From: Thioclava sp. JE_KL1
GTDB taxonomy: Bacteria > Pseudomonadota > Alphaproteobacteria > Rhodobacterales > Rhodobacteraceae
Reading direction: 5' to 3'
Length of the DNA stretch: 64,000 nt
NCBI RefSeq assembly: GCF_009296265.1
Contig: NZ_WBJS01000003.1
Location: forward strand, 310,001-374,000
Each line of letters starts with the position of its first letter. The first letter of the stretch is position 1. A model generated the notes under the pieces. That model worked only from the letters and a program-made list of their open reading frames with translations. It was not told where the DNA came from and made no database searches. Positions 26,578 to 34,758 of this stretch are shown one piece after another. The position numbers were made by a program, and so were the translations under genes.

Positions 26578-28001
26578 TGCGCACGATCACCCTGCCCGAG
26601 ATCGGCACGTTCGAGGCGTGGCGAGACGAGGCCCGCGCAGCCTTGGGCGCTGGCATCCCGCCTGAGGAGCTTCTCTGGCATCGCGGGGCGGCGGAGGCCG
26701 ATCTCTTCGCGCAGGACGCCCCTACCCCCACGGGCAGCGCAGTCAGTGTGCCGAAAGCGTTTGTCGATCTCGCCCGCCTCGTGATCTGCCATCGCGACCC
26801 GGAACGCTTCGCGCGGGCTTACGCGGTGCTCTGGGCGCTGCGATCCGACAAGCGCCTGCTGGAAGACCGTGCCGATCCGCACATCGACCGGCTCAACCGC
26901 ATGGCCAAGGAAGTCTCGCGCGACCGCCACAAGATGACCGCCTTCGTGCGCTTCCGCGAGATCGGCGCGCCCGACGCCCCCCGCCGCCGCTTTGCCGCGT
27001 GGTTCGAGCCCTCGCATTACATCTGCGAGCTGACCGCGCCGTTCTTCGTCAAGCGCTTCGGCGATATGGACTGGTCGATCTTCACGCCCGACCTGACCGC
27101 ACATTTCGAAGCGGGCAAGTTGCGCTTCTCCGAGGGCCAGCCGCGCCCTGACTTGCCCGAGGATGGCGCGGAAGACCTCTGGCGCACCTATTTCCGCAAC
27201 ATCTTCAACCCGGCGCGGCTGAAGGTCGGCGCGATGCAATCCGAGATGCCGCGCAAATATTGGCACAACCTGCCCGAGGCCGGGCTTATCCCCGAGATGA
27301 TCGCGACCGCGCAGGCCCGCGCCGAGGAGATGGCGGCCAACGCACCCACGCTCGCCCCGTCCCGTGCGGGCAAGATCACCAAGCGGCTGGCAAGCGACCG
27401 CGCCACGCCGCCGCCCGTGGGCGATCGCGCGGAATTGCTGGCCGGGCTGAATGGCTGCCGCCGCTGCCCGCTTTGGGAGAACGCGACGCAGGCCGTGCCG
27501 GGCGAAGGGCCGCTCGATGCGCCGCTGATGATCGTGGGCGAGCAGCCGGGCGATTTCGAGGATCTCGAAGGCCGCCCCTTCGTCGGCCCCGCCGGGCAGC
27601 TTTTCGACGAGGTCGCGGCGCGGGCTGGCCTCTTCCGCGAGCGCGCCTTCATCACCAATGCGGTGAAGCATTTCAAATTCACTCCGCGGGGCAAGCGGCG
27701 GATCCACCAGTCGCCCGACCGGCAGGAAATCCACCACTGCCGCTGGTGGCTCGATCAGGAGCGCGCGCTGGTGAAGCCGAAGGCGATCCTCGCGATGGGA
27801 GCGACCGCGCTGGAGAGCCTCACCGGGGATCGGCGTGGCCTTCTCAAACGGCGCGGCACGGTGGAGGTGCTCGAGGACGGCACGCCGATGCTGATCACCG
27901 TGCATCCGTCTTACCTGCTACGCCTGCCGGACATCGAAAAGCCCGCGATGCTGCGGGCTTTCGAGGCCGATCTGGCCCGCGCGGCGCAAATGGTGGCCTG
28001 A
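26577..28001 (+). CDS. udgX: UdgX family uracil-DNA binding protein, fused to an N-terminal DUF4130-type domain
   Basis: This 474-residue protein has two parts. Residues about 1-250 match a TIGR03915/DUF4130-like DNA-metabolism domain; residues about 285-470 are a family-4-like uracil-DNA glycosylase fold with C294-x2-C297 Fe-S ligands and GEQPGDFEDLEGRPFVGPAG. The KRRIHQ loop at 373-378 contains H377, equivalent to the UdgX histidine shown in mycobacteria to crosslink covalently to the abasic sugar after uracil excision. It starts one base inside the upstream gene's stop (TGATG) and shares its LexA-controlled promoter. Confidence 0.9.
   Translation: MRTITLPEIGTFEAWRDEARAALGAGIPPEELLWHRGAAEADLFAQDAPTPTGSAVSVPKAFVDLARLVICHRDPERFARAYAVLWALRSDKRLLEDRADPHIDRLNRMAKEVSRDRHKMTAFVRFREIGAPDAPRRRFAAWFEPSHYICELTAPFFVKRFGDMDWSIFTPDLTAHFEAGKLRFSEGQPRPDLPEDGAEDLWRTYFRNIFNPARLKVGAMQSEMPRKYWHNLPEAGLIPEMIATAQARAEEMAANAPTLAPSRAGKITKRLASDRATPPPVGDRAELLAGLNGCRRCPLWENATQAVPGEGPLDAPLMIVGEQPGDFEDLEGRPFVGPAGQLFDEVAARAGLFRERAFITNAVKHFKFTPRGKRRIHQSPDRQEIHHCRWWLDQERALVKPKAILAMGATALESLTGDRRGLLKRRGTVEVLEDGTPMLITVHPSYLLRLPDIEKPAMLRAFEADLARAAQMVA
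27937..27963 (-). terminator. ccdA terminator embedded in the udgX coding sequence
   Basis: On the minus strand GCCCGC-AGCATC-GCGGGC is followed by TTTT, about 45 bases after the ccdA stop. It lies inside the last codons of udgX. On the plus strand the same hairpin is followed by TTT. Confidence 0.5.
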
Positions 28002-28005
28002 GGGC

Positions 28006-28749
28006 TCAGCCCAGCACGGCAAGGCTCGGGAAGGTCTCCAGCAGCCAGAAGCTGATCGCCGAGAACGCGTTGGTCAGCAGCAGGATCCCGACGACGACCA
28101 GGAGCGCGCCCATCGTCTTCTCGATGATCCCCATATAGGCCTTGAGCCGGTTCATCACCCCGATCGCACGCTGGATGAACAGCGCGGCCAGCAGGAACGG
28201 GATGCCCAGACCCAGCGCATAGACTGCCAGTAGCGCCGTCCCGCGCGCCTGATCGCCGCCTTGGGCGGCCAGCGACAGGATCGCACCCAGTTGCGGGCCG
28301 ATGCAGGGCGTCCAGCCGAAGGCGAAAGCGAGGCCCAGAACATAGGCACCAAGCGACGAGCCGCCCCGGTCGCCCGCATCCAGCCGCGCCTCACGGTCGA
28401 GGATCGGGATGCGGAACACGCCGAGGAAATGCAGGCCGAGGATCACGATCACCCCGCCTGCGATTCGTCCGAACAGCACCTGATTGGTCAGGAAGAACCG
28501 CCCGAAAGTCGAGGCGGCGAACCCCATGAACAGGAACACCGTCGACAAGCCCAGCACGAAGAACAGCGCCGGGACCACCGCCGAGCGCTTGCCCTCGCGC
28601 AGATCGCCCATGCTCACCCCGCCCATATAGGCGAGATAGGGCGGCACGATCGGCAGCACGCAGGGGCTGAGGAATGACAACAGACCCGCAAAGAGCGCCA
28701 CAAAGGCGGCGGGCAGGAACGCAGCGGAGACGAGATCGATTCCAAACAT
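28006..28749 (-). CDS. ccdA: CcdA-type cytochrome c biogenesis / thiol-disulfide transporter
   Basis: This 247-residue inner-membrane protein has six hydrophobic helices. It moves reducing equivalents from cytoplasmic thioredoxin to the periplasm for cytochrome c maturation. The CcdA/DsbD-beta signature LSFLSPCVLPIVPPYLAY carries the first redox Cys, and FAFGWTPCIGPQLGAIL the second. It converges on udgX with a 4-bp gap and is divergent from tusA. Confidence 0.92.
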   Translation of the reverse strand: MFGIDLVSAAFLPAAFVALFAGLLSFLSPCVLPIVPPYLAYMGGVSMGDLREGKRSAVVPALFFVLGLSTVFLFMGFAASTFGRFFLTNQVLFGRIAGGVIVILGLHFLGVFRIPILDREARLDAGDRGGSSLGAYVLGLAFAFGWTPCIGPQLGAILSLAAQGGDQARGTALLAVYALGLGIPFLLAALFIQRAIGVMNRLKAYMGIIEKTMGALLVVVGILLLTNAFSAISFWLLETFPSLAVLG

Positions 28750-28843
28750 GTTCCTCCTCTACCCCATTCCTCGCGCGCGGTCACCGGGTCGTGAGATAAC
28801 AACAGCGTGGACAAATCAGCGCGGGCGCGCGAGAACCTCCGCC

Positions 28844-29071
28844 ATGACGCCCGATATCGAAATCGATGCGAAGGGGCTGCTCTGCCCCCTGCCCGTTCTG
28901 CGCCTGCGCAAAGCGCTCGAGTCGGCCGCGCCCGGCGCACTGGTCCAACTGGTCGCGACCGATGGCGCGAGCTGGATCGACGTGCCGCATTTCTGCGCTC
29001 AGACCGGACACGAACTGGTCGAGGCCGAGGATTGGGAAGGCGTGAAGGTTTATCTGGTGCGCAAGGGGTGA
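28844..29071 (+). CDS. tusA: TusA family sulfurtransferase
   Basis: This 75-residue protein has the SirA/TusA core IDAKGLLCPLPVLRLRKAL, with C14 in the Cys-Pro-x-Pro motif that carries persulfide sulfur. I start at ATG 28844 where the family begins; an upstream open frame to 28748 is not conserved. It may serve tRNA thiolation or other sulfur transfer. It neighbours ccdA (divergent). Confidence 0.87.
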   Translation: MTPDIEIDAKGLLCPLPVLRLRKALESAAPGALVQLVATDGASWIDVPHFCAQTGHELVEAEDWEGVKVYLVRKG

Positions 29072-29139
29072 TGACCGTCACGCTGCGCCCGGCAACTAAG
29101 CCCCTTGCCGAGCGCAAAAGCGCGTGCCAATCTCCGGCC

Positions 29140-29278
29140 ATTCTCAGGGCGGGGCGAAATTCCCCACCGGCGGTATGCGGCGAAATCCGCGAGCCCGCGA
29201 GCGCCTCGCCGACGTGCGAGGGTCAGCAGATCAGGTGCGAGGCCTGAGCCGACGGTTACAGTCCGGATGGAAGAGAAT
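29140..29278 (+). promoter_or_regulatory. FMN riboswitch (RFN element) upstream of ribH
   Basis: The aptamer shows the conserved blocks TCAGGGCGGGG, GAAATTCCCCACCGGCGGTA, AGCCCGCGAGCG and GCCGACGGTTACAGTCCGGA. P1 is formed by ATTCTC (29140-29145) with GAGAAT (29273-29278). It lies 85 bases before the lumazine synthase start, consistent with FMN-dependent repression of riboflavin synthesis. No clear terminator follows, so translational control is more likely. Confidence 0.93.
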
Positions 29279-29363
29279 ATGCAGCCGACCCCGTGCCTTA
29301 GCGCGTGGGCGCGGACTGCATGTGATCGCCTTGGGTGACGTGTCGCTATGCAAGGAGATTACG

Positions 29364-29798
29364 ATGACACACACCCGTTACGCCTTCATCAAAGCCAATT
29401 GGCACGCCAATATCGTCGACCGTGCGCTCGAGGGGTTTCTCGAAGAGATCCCGGAAGCGCAGGTCGATGTCTTCGACGTGCCCGGCGCGTTCGAGCTGCC
29501 GATGAAGGCGCAGGAACTGGCCCGCACGGGCCGCTATGGCGCGATCGCGGCGGCGGCGCTGGTCGTCGATGGCGGGATCTATCGGCATGATTTCGTGGCG
29601 CAGGCCGTGGTGAATGGACTGATGCAGGTGGGGCTGGAGACGGGCGTGCCCGTGCTGTCGGTCTCGCTGACCCCGCATCAGTTCCAGGAGACCGATCACC
29701 ACCGGGCGATCTTCGCCAGCCATTTCGTCGAGAAGGGCCGCGAGGCAGCGCGCGCGGCGCTGCAACTGACCCGCCCGGCACAGGAACTGGCGGCCTGA
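29364..29798 (+). CDS. ribH: 6,7-dimethyl-8-ribityllumazine synthase, RibH2-like
   Basis: This 144-residue enzyme makes the riboflavin precursor lumazine. The opening YAFIKANWHANIVDRALEGF resembles the type II (decameric) synthases of Brucella and Mesorhizobium rather than classic RibH1. VPGAFELPMKAQELA, ALVVDGGIYRHDFV and the catalytic His-rich QFQETDHHRAIFASHF are present. AAGGAGA at 29353 is the ribosome site. No other rib synthesis gene is adjacent, so this is a stand-alone FMN-responsive copy. Confidence 0.9.
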   Translation: MTHTRYAFIKANWHANIVDRALEGFLEEIPEAQVDVFDVPGAFELPMKAQELARTGRYGAIAAAALVVDGGIYRHDFVAQAVVNGLMQVGLETGVPVLSVSLTPHQFQETDHHRAIFASHFVEKGREAARAALQLTRPAQELAA

Positions 29799-29816
29799 GC
29801 GCGGAAAACGAAATAC

Positions 29817-29847
29817 GAAAAAGGCCGGGCGCTCTGCCCGGCCTTTC
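29817..29847. terminator. Bidirectional intrinsic terminator between ribH and rne
   Basis: AAAAA, then an 8-bp stem GGCCGGGC-GCTCT-GCCCGGCC, then TTT. It can stop both convergent transcripts. Confidence 0.8.
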
Positions 29848-29864
29848 TCAAATCTGAAAGTGCC

Positions 29865-32825
29865 TTAGCGGCTCCACCAGCCCCGCTTCTTAGGCTTGGG
29901 TGCCTCCTCGGTCATGGTCTCGCCCTCTGCCTCAGTCTCGGCGAAGGCCGGACCACCGGGCAGTTCGACCGGCGCATCAGGCTGCGGCGTTTCCGGCGGC
30001 TGCTCGAACGGGGTTTCCGGTTCGGGCGCGGGCGGCGCTTCCGGCGGCACGTCGACAGGAGTTTCCTGCGGCGTGGGCTCAGGCGTCTCGACCGGCGCGT
30101 CGGGCTGCGGCGTCTCCTGCGGCTCAGTGGGCGCGTCGGGCTGCGGGGTTTCCGGCGGCTCGGGCGTCCCGGACGTCGCTGCGACGGGCTCCTCGACCTT
30201 CTTGCGCGCACGGGAGCGACGCTTGGGCTTGGGAGCCTCCTCGGCTGCCTCTGCGGCGTCGGCCTTGACCTCTGCAGCGCTGCCTTCGACGGCGGCTTGC
30301 GCGTCGGCCTCCGGGTCCACCTTCTTGCGCGACCGCGTGCGACGCTTCGGCTTGGGCGCTTCTTCCTCGGCCTTGGCTTCGGTGCCCTCAGTGGGGGCCT
30401 CCGCGGTCTCGGCTTCGGGTTTCGGCTCTTCCACCTTCTTGCGGGCGCGCGAACGGCGCTTCGGCTTCGGCGCTTCTTCCTCGGGCTGAGCCTCGGTTTT
30501 CGCGTCGGTTTGCGCCTCGGTTTTAGCCTCGTCCGCCGGAGCTTCTGCCGCCTGCGCGGGTTCGGCCTTGGCGGGCGCTTCCTGACCTTCGGCCGGCTCG
30601 GACTTCTGCTCGTCCGACTTCTGGTCGTCCGACGACTGATCGCCGTTCTCCGAGGAGTCGTTATTCTCCCCGTTCTCCCCGTTCTCGCCATTCGACTTCC
30701 GGCGACGACGACGGCGACGACGTTTCTTCTTCGGCTGCTCCTCGGCGTCGGTCTCGACCTTCTGGGTCTGCTCCTCGGCCTCGGCCTCGGCTTCAACTTC
30801 GATCTCCACCTCGTCCTCGGCGTCGTCGATCTCGGCCATCAGGCTGGCCGAAGCAGACACCACGGGGCTCTCCACTTCCGCGACATTCCGCGTCGCGGTC
30901 TTGAACTTCTCGATGGTGAAATCGGGCGAGACGAGTTCCGGCGCGGCTTCGATGCGCACGGACATGCCGTAACGCGCCTCGATCACCGCCACATGCTCGC
31001 GCTTGGCGTTCATCAGGTAGTTGGCAACCGCGACGGGCGCACGCACCAGAACCTCGCGGGTCCGTTTGCGGGTGCCCTCTTCCTCGATCGCGCGCAGGAC
31101 GCTCAGCGCGAGGCTGTCATCCGAACGGATCAGGCCGGTGCCGTGGCAATGGGTGCAGGGCTGGGTCGTGGATTCGATCATGCCCGGACGCAGGCGCTGG
31201 CGGCTCATCTCGAGCAGGCCGAAGCCGGAGATGCGGCCGACCTGAATGCGCGCGCGGTCGGTCTTGAGACGTTCCTTCATGCGCTTCTCGACGGCGTTGT
31301 TGTTCTTACGCTCGTCCATGTCGATGAAGTCGATCACGATCAGCCCGGCCAGGTCGCGCAGGCGCAGCTGGCGTGCCACTTCGTCGGCGGCCTCCAGGTT
31401 GGTCTTGAGCGCGGTTTCCTCGATCGAGCCTTCCTTGGTGGCCCGACCCGAGTTCACGTCGATGGCGACGAGCGCCTCAGTGACGCCGATCACGATGTAA
31501 CCGCCGGACTTGAGCTGAACGGTCGGGTTGAACATCGATGCGAGGTAGCTCTCCACCTGATGGCGCGCGAACAGCGGCAGCGACTCGGCGTAGTGCTTCA
31601 CGTTCTTGGCGTGGCTCGGCATGATCATCTTCATGAACGCCTTCGCCGCGCGGTAGCCGCGCTCGCCCTCGACGAGAACCTCGTCGATATCCTTGTTGTA
31701 GAGGTCGCGGATCGACCGCTTGATCAGATCGCCTTCCTCGTAGATCGGCGCGGGTGCGACGGATTTCATCGTCAGGTCGCGGATCTGCTCCCACAGGCGC
31801 ATCAGGTATTCGTAGTCGCGCTTGATCTCGGTCTTGGTGCGCTGCGCGCCCGCCGTGCGCACGATCAGGCCCGCGCCCTTCGGCACGTCCAGCTCGCCCG
31901 CGATTTCCTTGAGCTTCTTGCGGTCGGCGGCGTTGGTGATCTTGCGGCTGATGCCACCACCGCGCGCGGTGTTGGGCATGAGCACGCAGTAGCGACCTGC
32001 CAGCGAGAGATAGGTGGTCAGCGCAGCGCCCTTATTGCCGCGCTCTTCCTTGACGACCTGCACCAGCATGATCTGGCGGACCTTGATCACTTCCTGGATC
32101 TTGTAGCGGCGCGGACGCGGCTTGCGGGCCGGACGGATTTCTTCTTCGACATCCTCGTCGGCGACGGATTCGATGCCGCTATCGGCCTCGGCAGCGTCAT
32201 CGCCCGCGTCGTCGTCATCGTCGTCGGAGTCGTCGCTGTCATCCTCGTCGGACGCGGTCTCAGCCGCAGCGGCGGGCCTTTCAGCAGCCTCCTGAGCGGG
32301 CGCGTCCTCGGCCGGGGCCTCGGAGGTTTCCGTCTGCGCTTCGGCTTTGGTCTCGTCGCTGGAGGCGTCGGCGCTCTCGCCTTCCGCCTCGGGATCGACG
32401 ACGCCCATGCCCGGGATCTCGTCCGAGCTGACGACCGCTTCGTCCTGCTTGGCCTTCTCCGCCTTGTTCGACGACCGGCGCGAGCGGCGGCGGCGCGAAG
32501 ATTTCGGCTTGTCCTCTTCCGCAGCCGCGGCTTCGGCGAGCTGGCGTTCTTCTTCCAGCAGCGCTTCGCGGTCGGCGACCGGGATCTGGTAGTAATCGGG
32601 GTGGATTTCCGCGAAGGCGAGGAAGCCATGCCGGTTTCCGCCGTAGTCGACGAAGGCCGCCTGCAGCGACGGTTCGACGCGCGTTACTTTCGCGAGATAG
32701 ATATTTCCGGCGAGCTGCCGTTTGTTGATGGTCTCAAAGTCGAATTCTTCAACCTTGTTGCCGTCCACCACCACGACGCGGGTCTCTTCCGCGTGGGTGG
32801 CATCGATAAGCATCTTCTTTGCCAT
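29865..32825 (-). CDS. rne: Ribonuclease E/G, degradosome endonuclease
   Basis: This 986-residue RNase E begins MAKKMLIDATHAEETRVVVV. The S1 domain is split: residues about 35-85 and 240-290 flank an insertion of about 155 residues rich in Asp, Glu and Arg (DDSDDSDDDDDDAGDD). The catalytic DNase I-like part has AIDVNSGR and IVIDFIDMDE with the metal-binding Asp residues, and the Zn-link is CTHCHGTG. The C-terminal ~300 residues are disordered, with Arg-rich KPKRRSRARKKV-type repeats and Pro-rich PETPQPDAP repeats, likely RNA and partner-binding sites. I start at 32825; the frame extends to 32915 without conservation. Confidence 0.95.
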   Translation of the reverse strand: MAKKMLIDATHAEETRVVVVDGNKVEEFDFETINKRQLAGNIYLAKVTRVEPSLQAAFVDYGGNRHGFLAFAEIHPDYYQIPVADREALLEEERQLAEAAAAEEDKPKSSRRRRSRRSSNKAEKAKQDEAVVSSDEIPGMGVVDPEAEGESADASSDETKAEAQTETSEAPAEDAPAQEAAERPAAAAETASDEDDSDDSDDDDDDAGDDAAEADSGIESVADEDVEEEIRPARKPRPRRYKIQEVIKVRQIMLVQVVKEERGNKGAALTTYLSLAGRYCVLMPNTARGGGISRKITNAADRKKLKEIAGELDVPKGAGLIVRTAGAQRTKTEIKRDYEYLMRLWEQIRDLTMKSVAPAPIYEEGDLIKRSIRDLYNKDIDEVLVEGERGYRAAKAFMKMIMPSHAKNVKHYAESLPLFARHQVESYLASMFNPTVQLKSGGYIVIGVTEALVAIDVNSGRATKEGSIEETALKTNLEAADEVARQLRLRDLAGLIVIDFIDMDERKNNNAVEKRMKERLKTDRARIQVGRISGFGLLEMSRQRLRPGMIESTTQPCTHCHGTGLIRSDDSLALSVLRAIEEEGTRKRTREVLVRAPVAVANYLMNAKREHVAVIEARYGMSVRIEAAPELVSPDFTIEKFKTATRNVAEVESPVVSASASLMAEIDDAEDEVEIEVEAEAEAEEQTQKVETDAEEQPKKKRRRRRRRRKSNGENGENGENNDSSENGDQSSDDQKSDEQKSEPAEGQEAPAKAEPAQAAEAPADEAKTEAQTDAKTEAQPEEEAPKPKRRSRARKKVEEPKPEAETAEAPTEGTEAKAEEEAPKPKRRTRSRKKVDPEADAQAAVEGSAAEVKADAAEAAEEAPKPKRRSRARKKVEEPVAATSGTPEPPETPQPDAPTEPQETPQPDAPVETPEPTPQETPVDVPPEAPPAPEPETPFEQPPETPQPDAPVELPGGPAFAETEAEGETMTEEAPKPKKRGWWSR

Positions 32826-33189
32826 GTAAATCCAATAGGTCAGCCCTTTGCGACCTGCCCGGGGGCGCGGCGCTGTCTTGGGCTGAAACTGTCCTTGAGG
32901 CGAGGTTGCGGACATGCGTGCAGACGGCGGTGGCGTCGAGCCTGCCCGTCCTCATCTGCGATATCCCGTCACGCATCATCGCGGTTCTTTCCAAGGCGCG
33001 ATCGGCTTAGCCGCTTGGCGCCCAATTAACGGCCTCCGTCCCGGCAAATGCGGAAGAGGGAGACAAACTTGCGGCCTTGCGGCCAATCGGTTGAGCCGGG
33101 GCCCCTTGCGCATCATCTGCGCCGGATCGGCCAAGGCATCAGCGAATTTCGGTGGGTCCACACTTATGGCGTGAAACCGACTGGTTCCG

Positions 33190-33219
33190 ACCATAGCGGC
33201 ACAGCCTACGGGAACACAA
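33190..33219 (-). promoter_or_regulatory. Candidate rne promoter
   Basis: On the minus strand TTGTGT (33219-33214) and TATGGT (33195-33190) are spaced by 18 bp. The match is moderate and is proposed mainly because it is the best one in the rne leader region. Confidence 0.3.
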
Positions 33220-33378
33220 TCGAATTTTCGTAAGGGAAGGGTTAATCGCCCCCCGGAGTCTCACGATGTTCAGCGATTGGGCAGGCCTGTTCCGGGGATT
33301 TTCCGCCGCAGGCCGAAAAATGCCGCGGCGCGGTGCCATTCAGGCCCGCGCCGCTCACGTCGTCTTGTTCGAATGCCG

Positions 33379-33413
33379 CCCGCACGCTTCGCACCTAGAG
33401 GCGAAGATGCGGG
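33379..33413 (-). terminator. GC-rich hairpin after the DctD-like gene
   Basis: CCCGCA pairs with TGCGGG and the inner CTTCGC with GCGAAG, giving a long imperfect stem 10 bases beyond the regulator's stop codon. There is no U-tract, so factor-dependent termination is more likely. Confidence 0.4.
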
Positions 33414-33423
33414 CGCGCGGACC

Positions 33424-34755
33424 TTACAGGTAATCCGCGCGGGCGAGGCCGTATTTGGCCATCTTCTCGTTCAGGGTCCGGCGCGGCAGGCACAGCTCTT
33501 CCATCACCGCCGAGATCGAGCCCTTGTGGCGCCGCATCGTATTGTCGATTAGCATCTTTTCGAAGCTCTCGACATATTCCTTGAGCGGTTTGCCCTCGGT
33601 CGTGATCGCCGCCGGGCCCGCCTCTTCGTCGTCGGTCATCAGCAGTGACGCGATCGAGCCCGACCCCCGGCGCGATTGAAGCACCGCGCGTTCGGCCACG
33701 TTGATCAGCTGGCGCACATTGCCCGGCCACGGGGCCTGCAGCAGTTGCGCGGCTTCCTGCGCGGTCACCTCCGGCACGTCGCAGCCATACTCATCGGCGA
33801 ATTGCTCGGACATGCGGTTGAACAGCGTCAGGATATCTTCGCCGCGCGCGCGCAGCGGCGGCAGGGTGATCTTCAGCGCGGCGAGGCGGTAATAAAGATC
33901 GGGGCGCAGCGCGTCCTCGACCGTCTTGCCCTCGCCATGGGTATTGCAGATCGCGACGATCCGCGTTTCCGCCGGTGCGCCCTGATCGTTGATGAATTGC
34001 AAGAGCCGCGCCTGCAGCGACTGGCTAAGCGCCTCGACATCCTCGAGGCAGAGCGTGCCACCGCGGGCCTCTTCCATCAGCGGCAGACCGCCCTCCTCGA
34101 CCGGGCCGAACAGCTTGGCCGAGAGTGCTTCTTCGGTCAGCGCGGCGCAGCTGACCATCACGAATTTCTTGCCCGCGCGGGGGCCCGTCGCGTGCAGCGC
34201 ATGCGCCACCAGCGTCTTGCCGGTGCCGGTCTCGCCGTCGATCAGCACGTGGCCATCCGCCTGAGACAGATCGAGAATATCCTCGCGCAGACGCTCCATC
34301 GGCTCGGAGGTGCCGATCAGCTTGCCCATCACCTTCTCGCCCTCGGCCAGATCGCGGCGTAGCGCCCGGTTGTCCAGCGTCGTGCGGCGCGCCTGCGTGG
34401 CGCGCTTGGCCAGTTCGGTCATCCGATCCGGCGAGAACGGCTTTTCCATGAAGTCCATCGCGCCGAGACGCATCGCCTCGACCGCCATCGGCACATCGCC
34501 GTGGCCAGTGATCATGATGACCGGCAGACCGCTATCGATCCCCATCAGCCGCTTGAGAAAGGCCATCCCGTCCATGCCGGGCATCCGGATGTCGGTGATC
34601 ACCACGCCCGGCCAATCGGGGCCGATCACTTTCAGCGCGTCTTCGGCGCTGGCATAGGTCTCGGCGTCGAAGCCCGACAGCGCCAGCCATTGGCTGACGG
34701 ATTGCCGCATATCTTCCTCGTCATCGACGATCGCTACCTTCATTAGTCTTGCCAT
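33424..34755 (-). CDS. dctD: DctD-like response regulator with AAA+ and Fis-type HTH domains
   Basis: This 443-residue regulator has a receiver domain (phospho-acceptor D55 in VVITDIRMPG), an AAA+ domain with Walker A GETGTGKT at 174-181, and a C-terminal Fis-like HTH (SISAVMEELCLPRRTLNEKM). Unlike standard sigma54 activators, LFG at 215-217 is followed by PVEEGGLPLMEEA; the GAFTGA loop that contacts sigma54 is missing. The Walker B region reads GGTLCLEDV rather than GGTLFLDEI. It probably partners the kinase encoded just upstream. The dctD symbol reflects overall similarity only. Confidence 0.82.
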   Translation of the reverse strand: MARLMKVAIVDDEEDMRQSVSQWLALSGFDAETYASAEDALKVIGPDWPGVVITDIRMPGMDGMAFLKRLMGIDSGLPVIMITGHGDVPMAVEAMRLGAMDFMEKPFSPDRMTELAKRATQARRTTLDNRALRRDLAEGEKVMGKLIGTSEPMERLREDILDLSQADGHVLIDGETGTGKTLVAHALHATGPRAGKKFVMVSCAALTEEALSAKLFGPVEEGGLPLMEEARGGTLCLEDVEALSQSLQARLLQFINDQGAPAETRIVAICNTHGEGKTVEDALRPDLYYRLAALKITLPPLRARGEDILTLFNRMSEQFADEYGCDVPEVTAQEAAQLLQAPWPGNVRQLINVAERAVLQSRRGSGSIASLLMTDDEEAGPAAITTEGKPLKEYVESFEKMLIDNTMRRHKGSISAVMEELCLPRRTLNEKMAKYGLARADYL

Positions 34756-34758
34756 GTC

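Larger units (their letters stand above)
32826..33423. other. Long non-coding gap upstream of rne
   Basis: This 598-bp stretch holds no convincing gene. It contains a candidate minus-strand rne promoter (33190-33219), implying a 5' leader of roughly 355 bases, as expected where RNase E autoregulates its own mRNA. A 55-codon open frame (33266-33433, plus strand) has a GGAG 8-9 bp upstream but resembles nothing I know and overlaps the dctD end. A hairpin at 33379-33413 closes the region. Confidence 0.5.

Noticed and set aside
30297-33029. A 910-codon plus-strand open frame opposite rne
   Set aside because: It mirrors the repetitive rne tail and S1 insertion. The RNase E frame carries catalytic and zinc motifs, so the antisense frame is a composition artefact.
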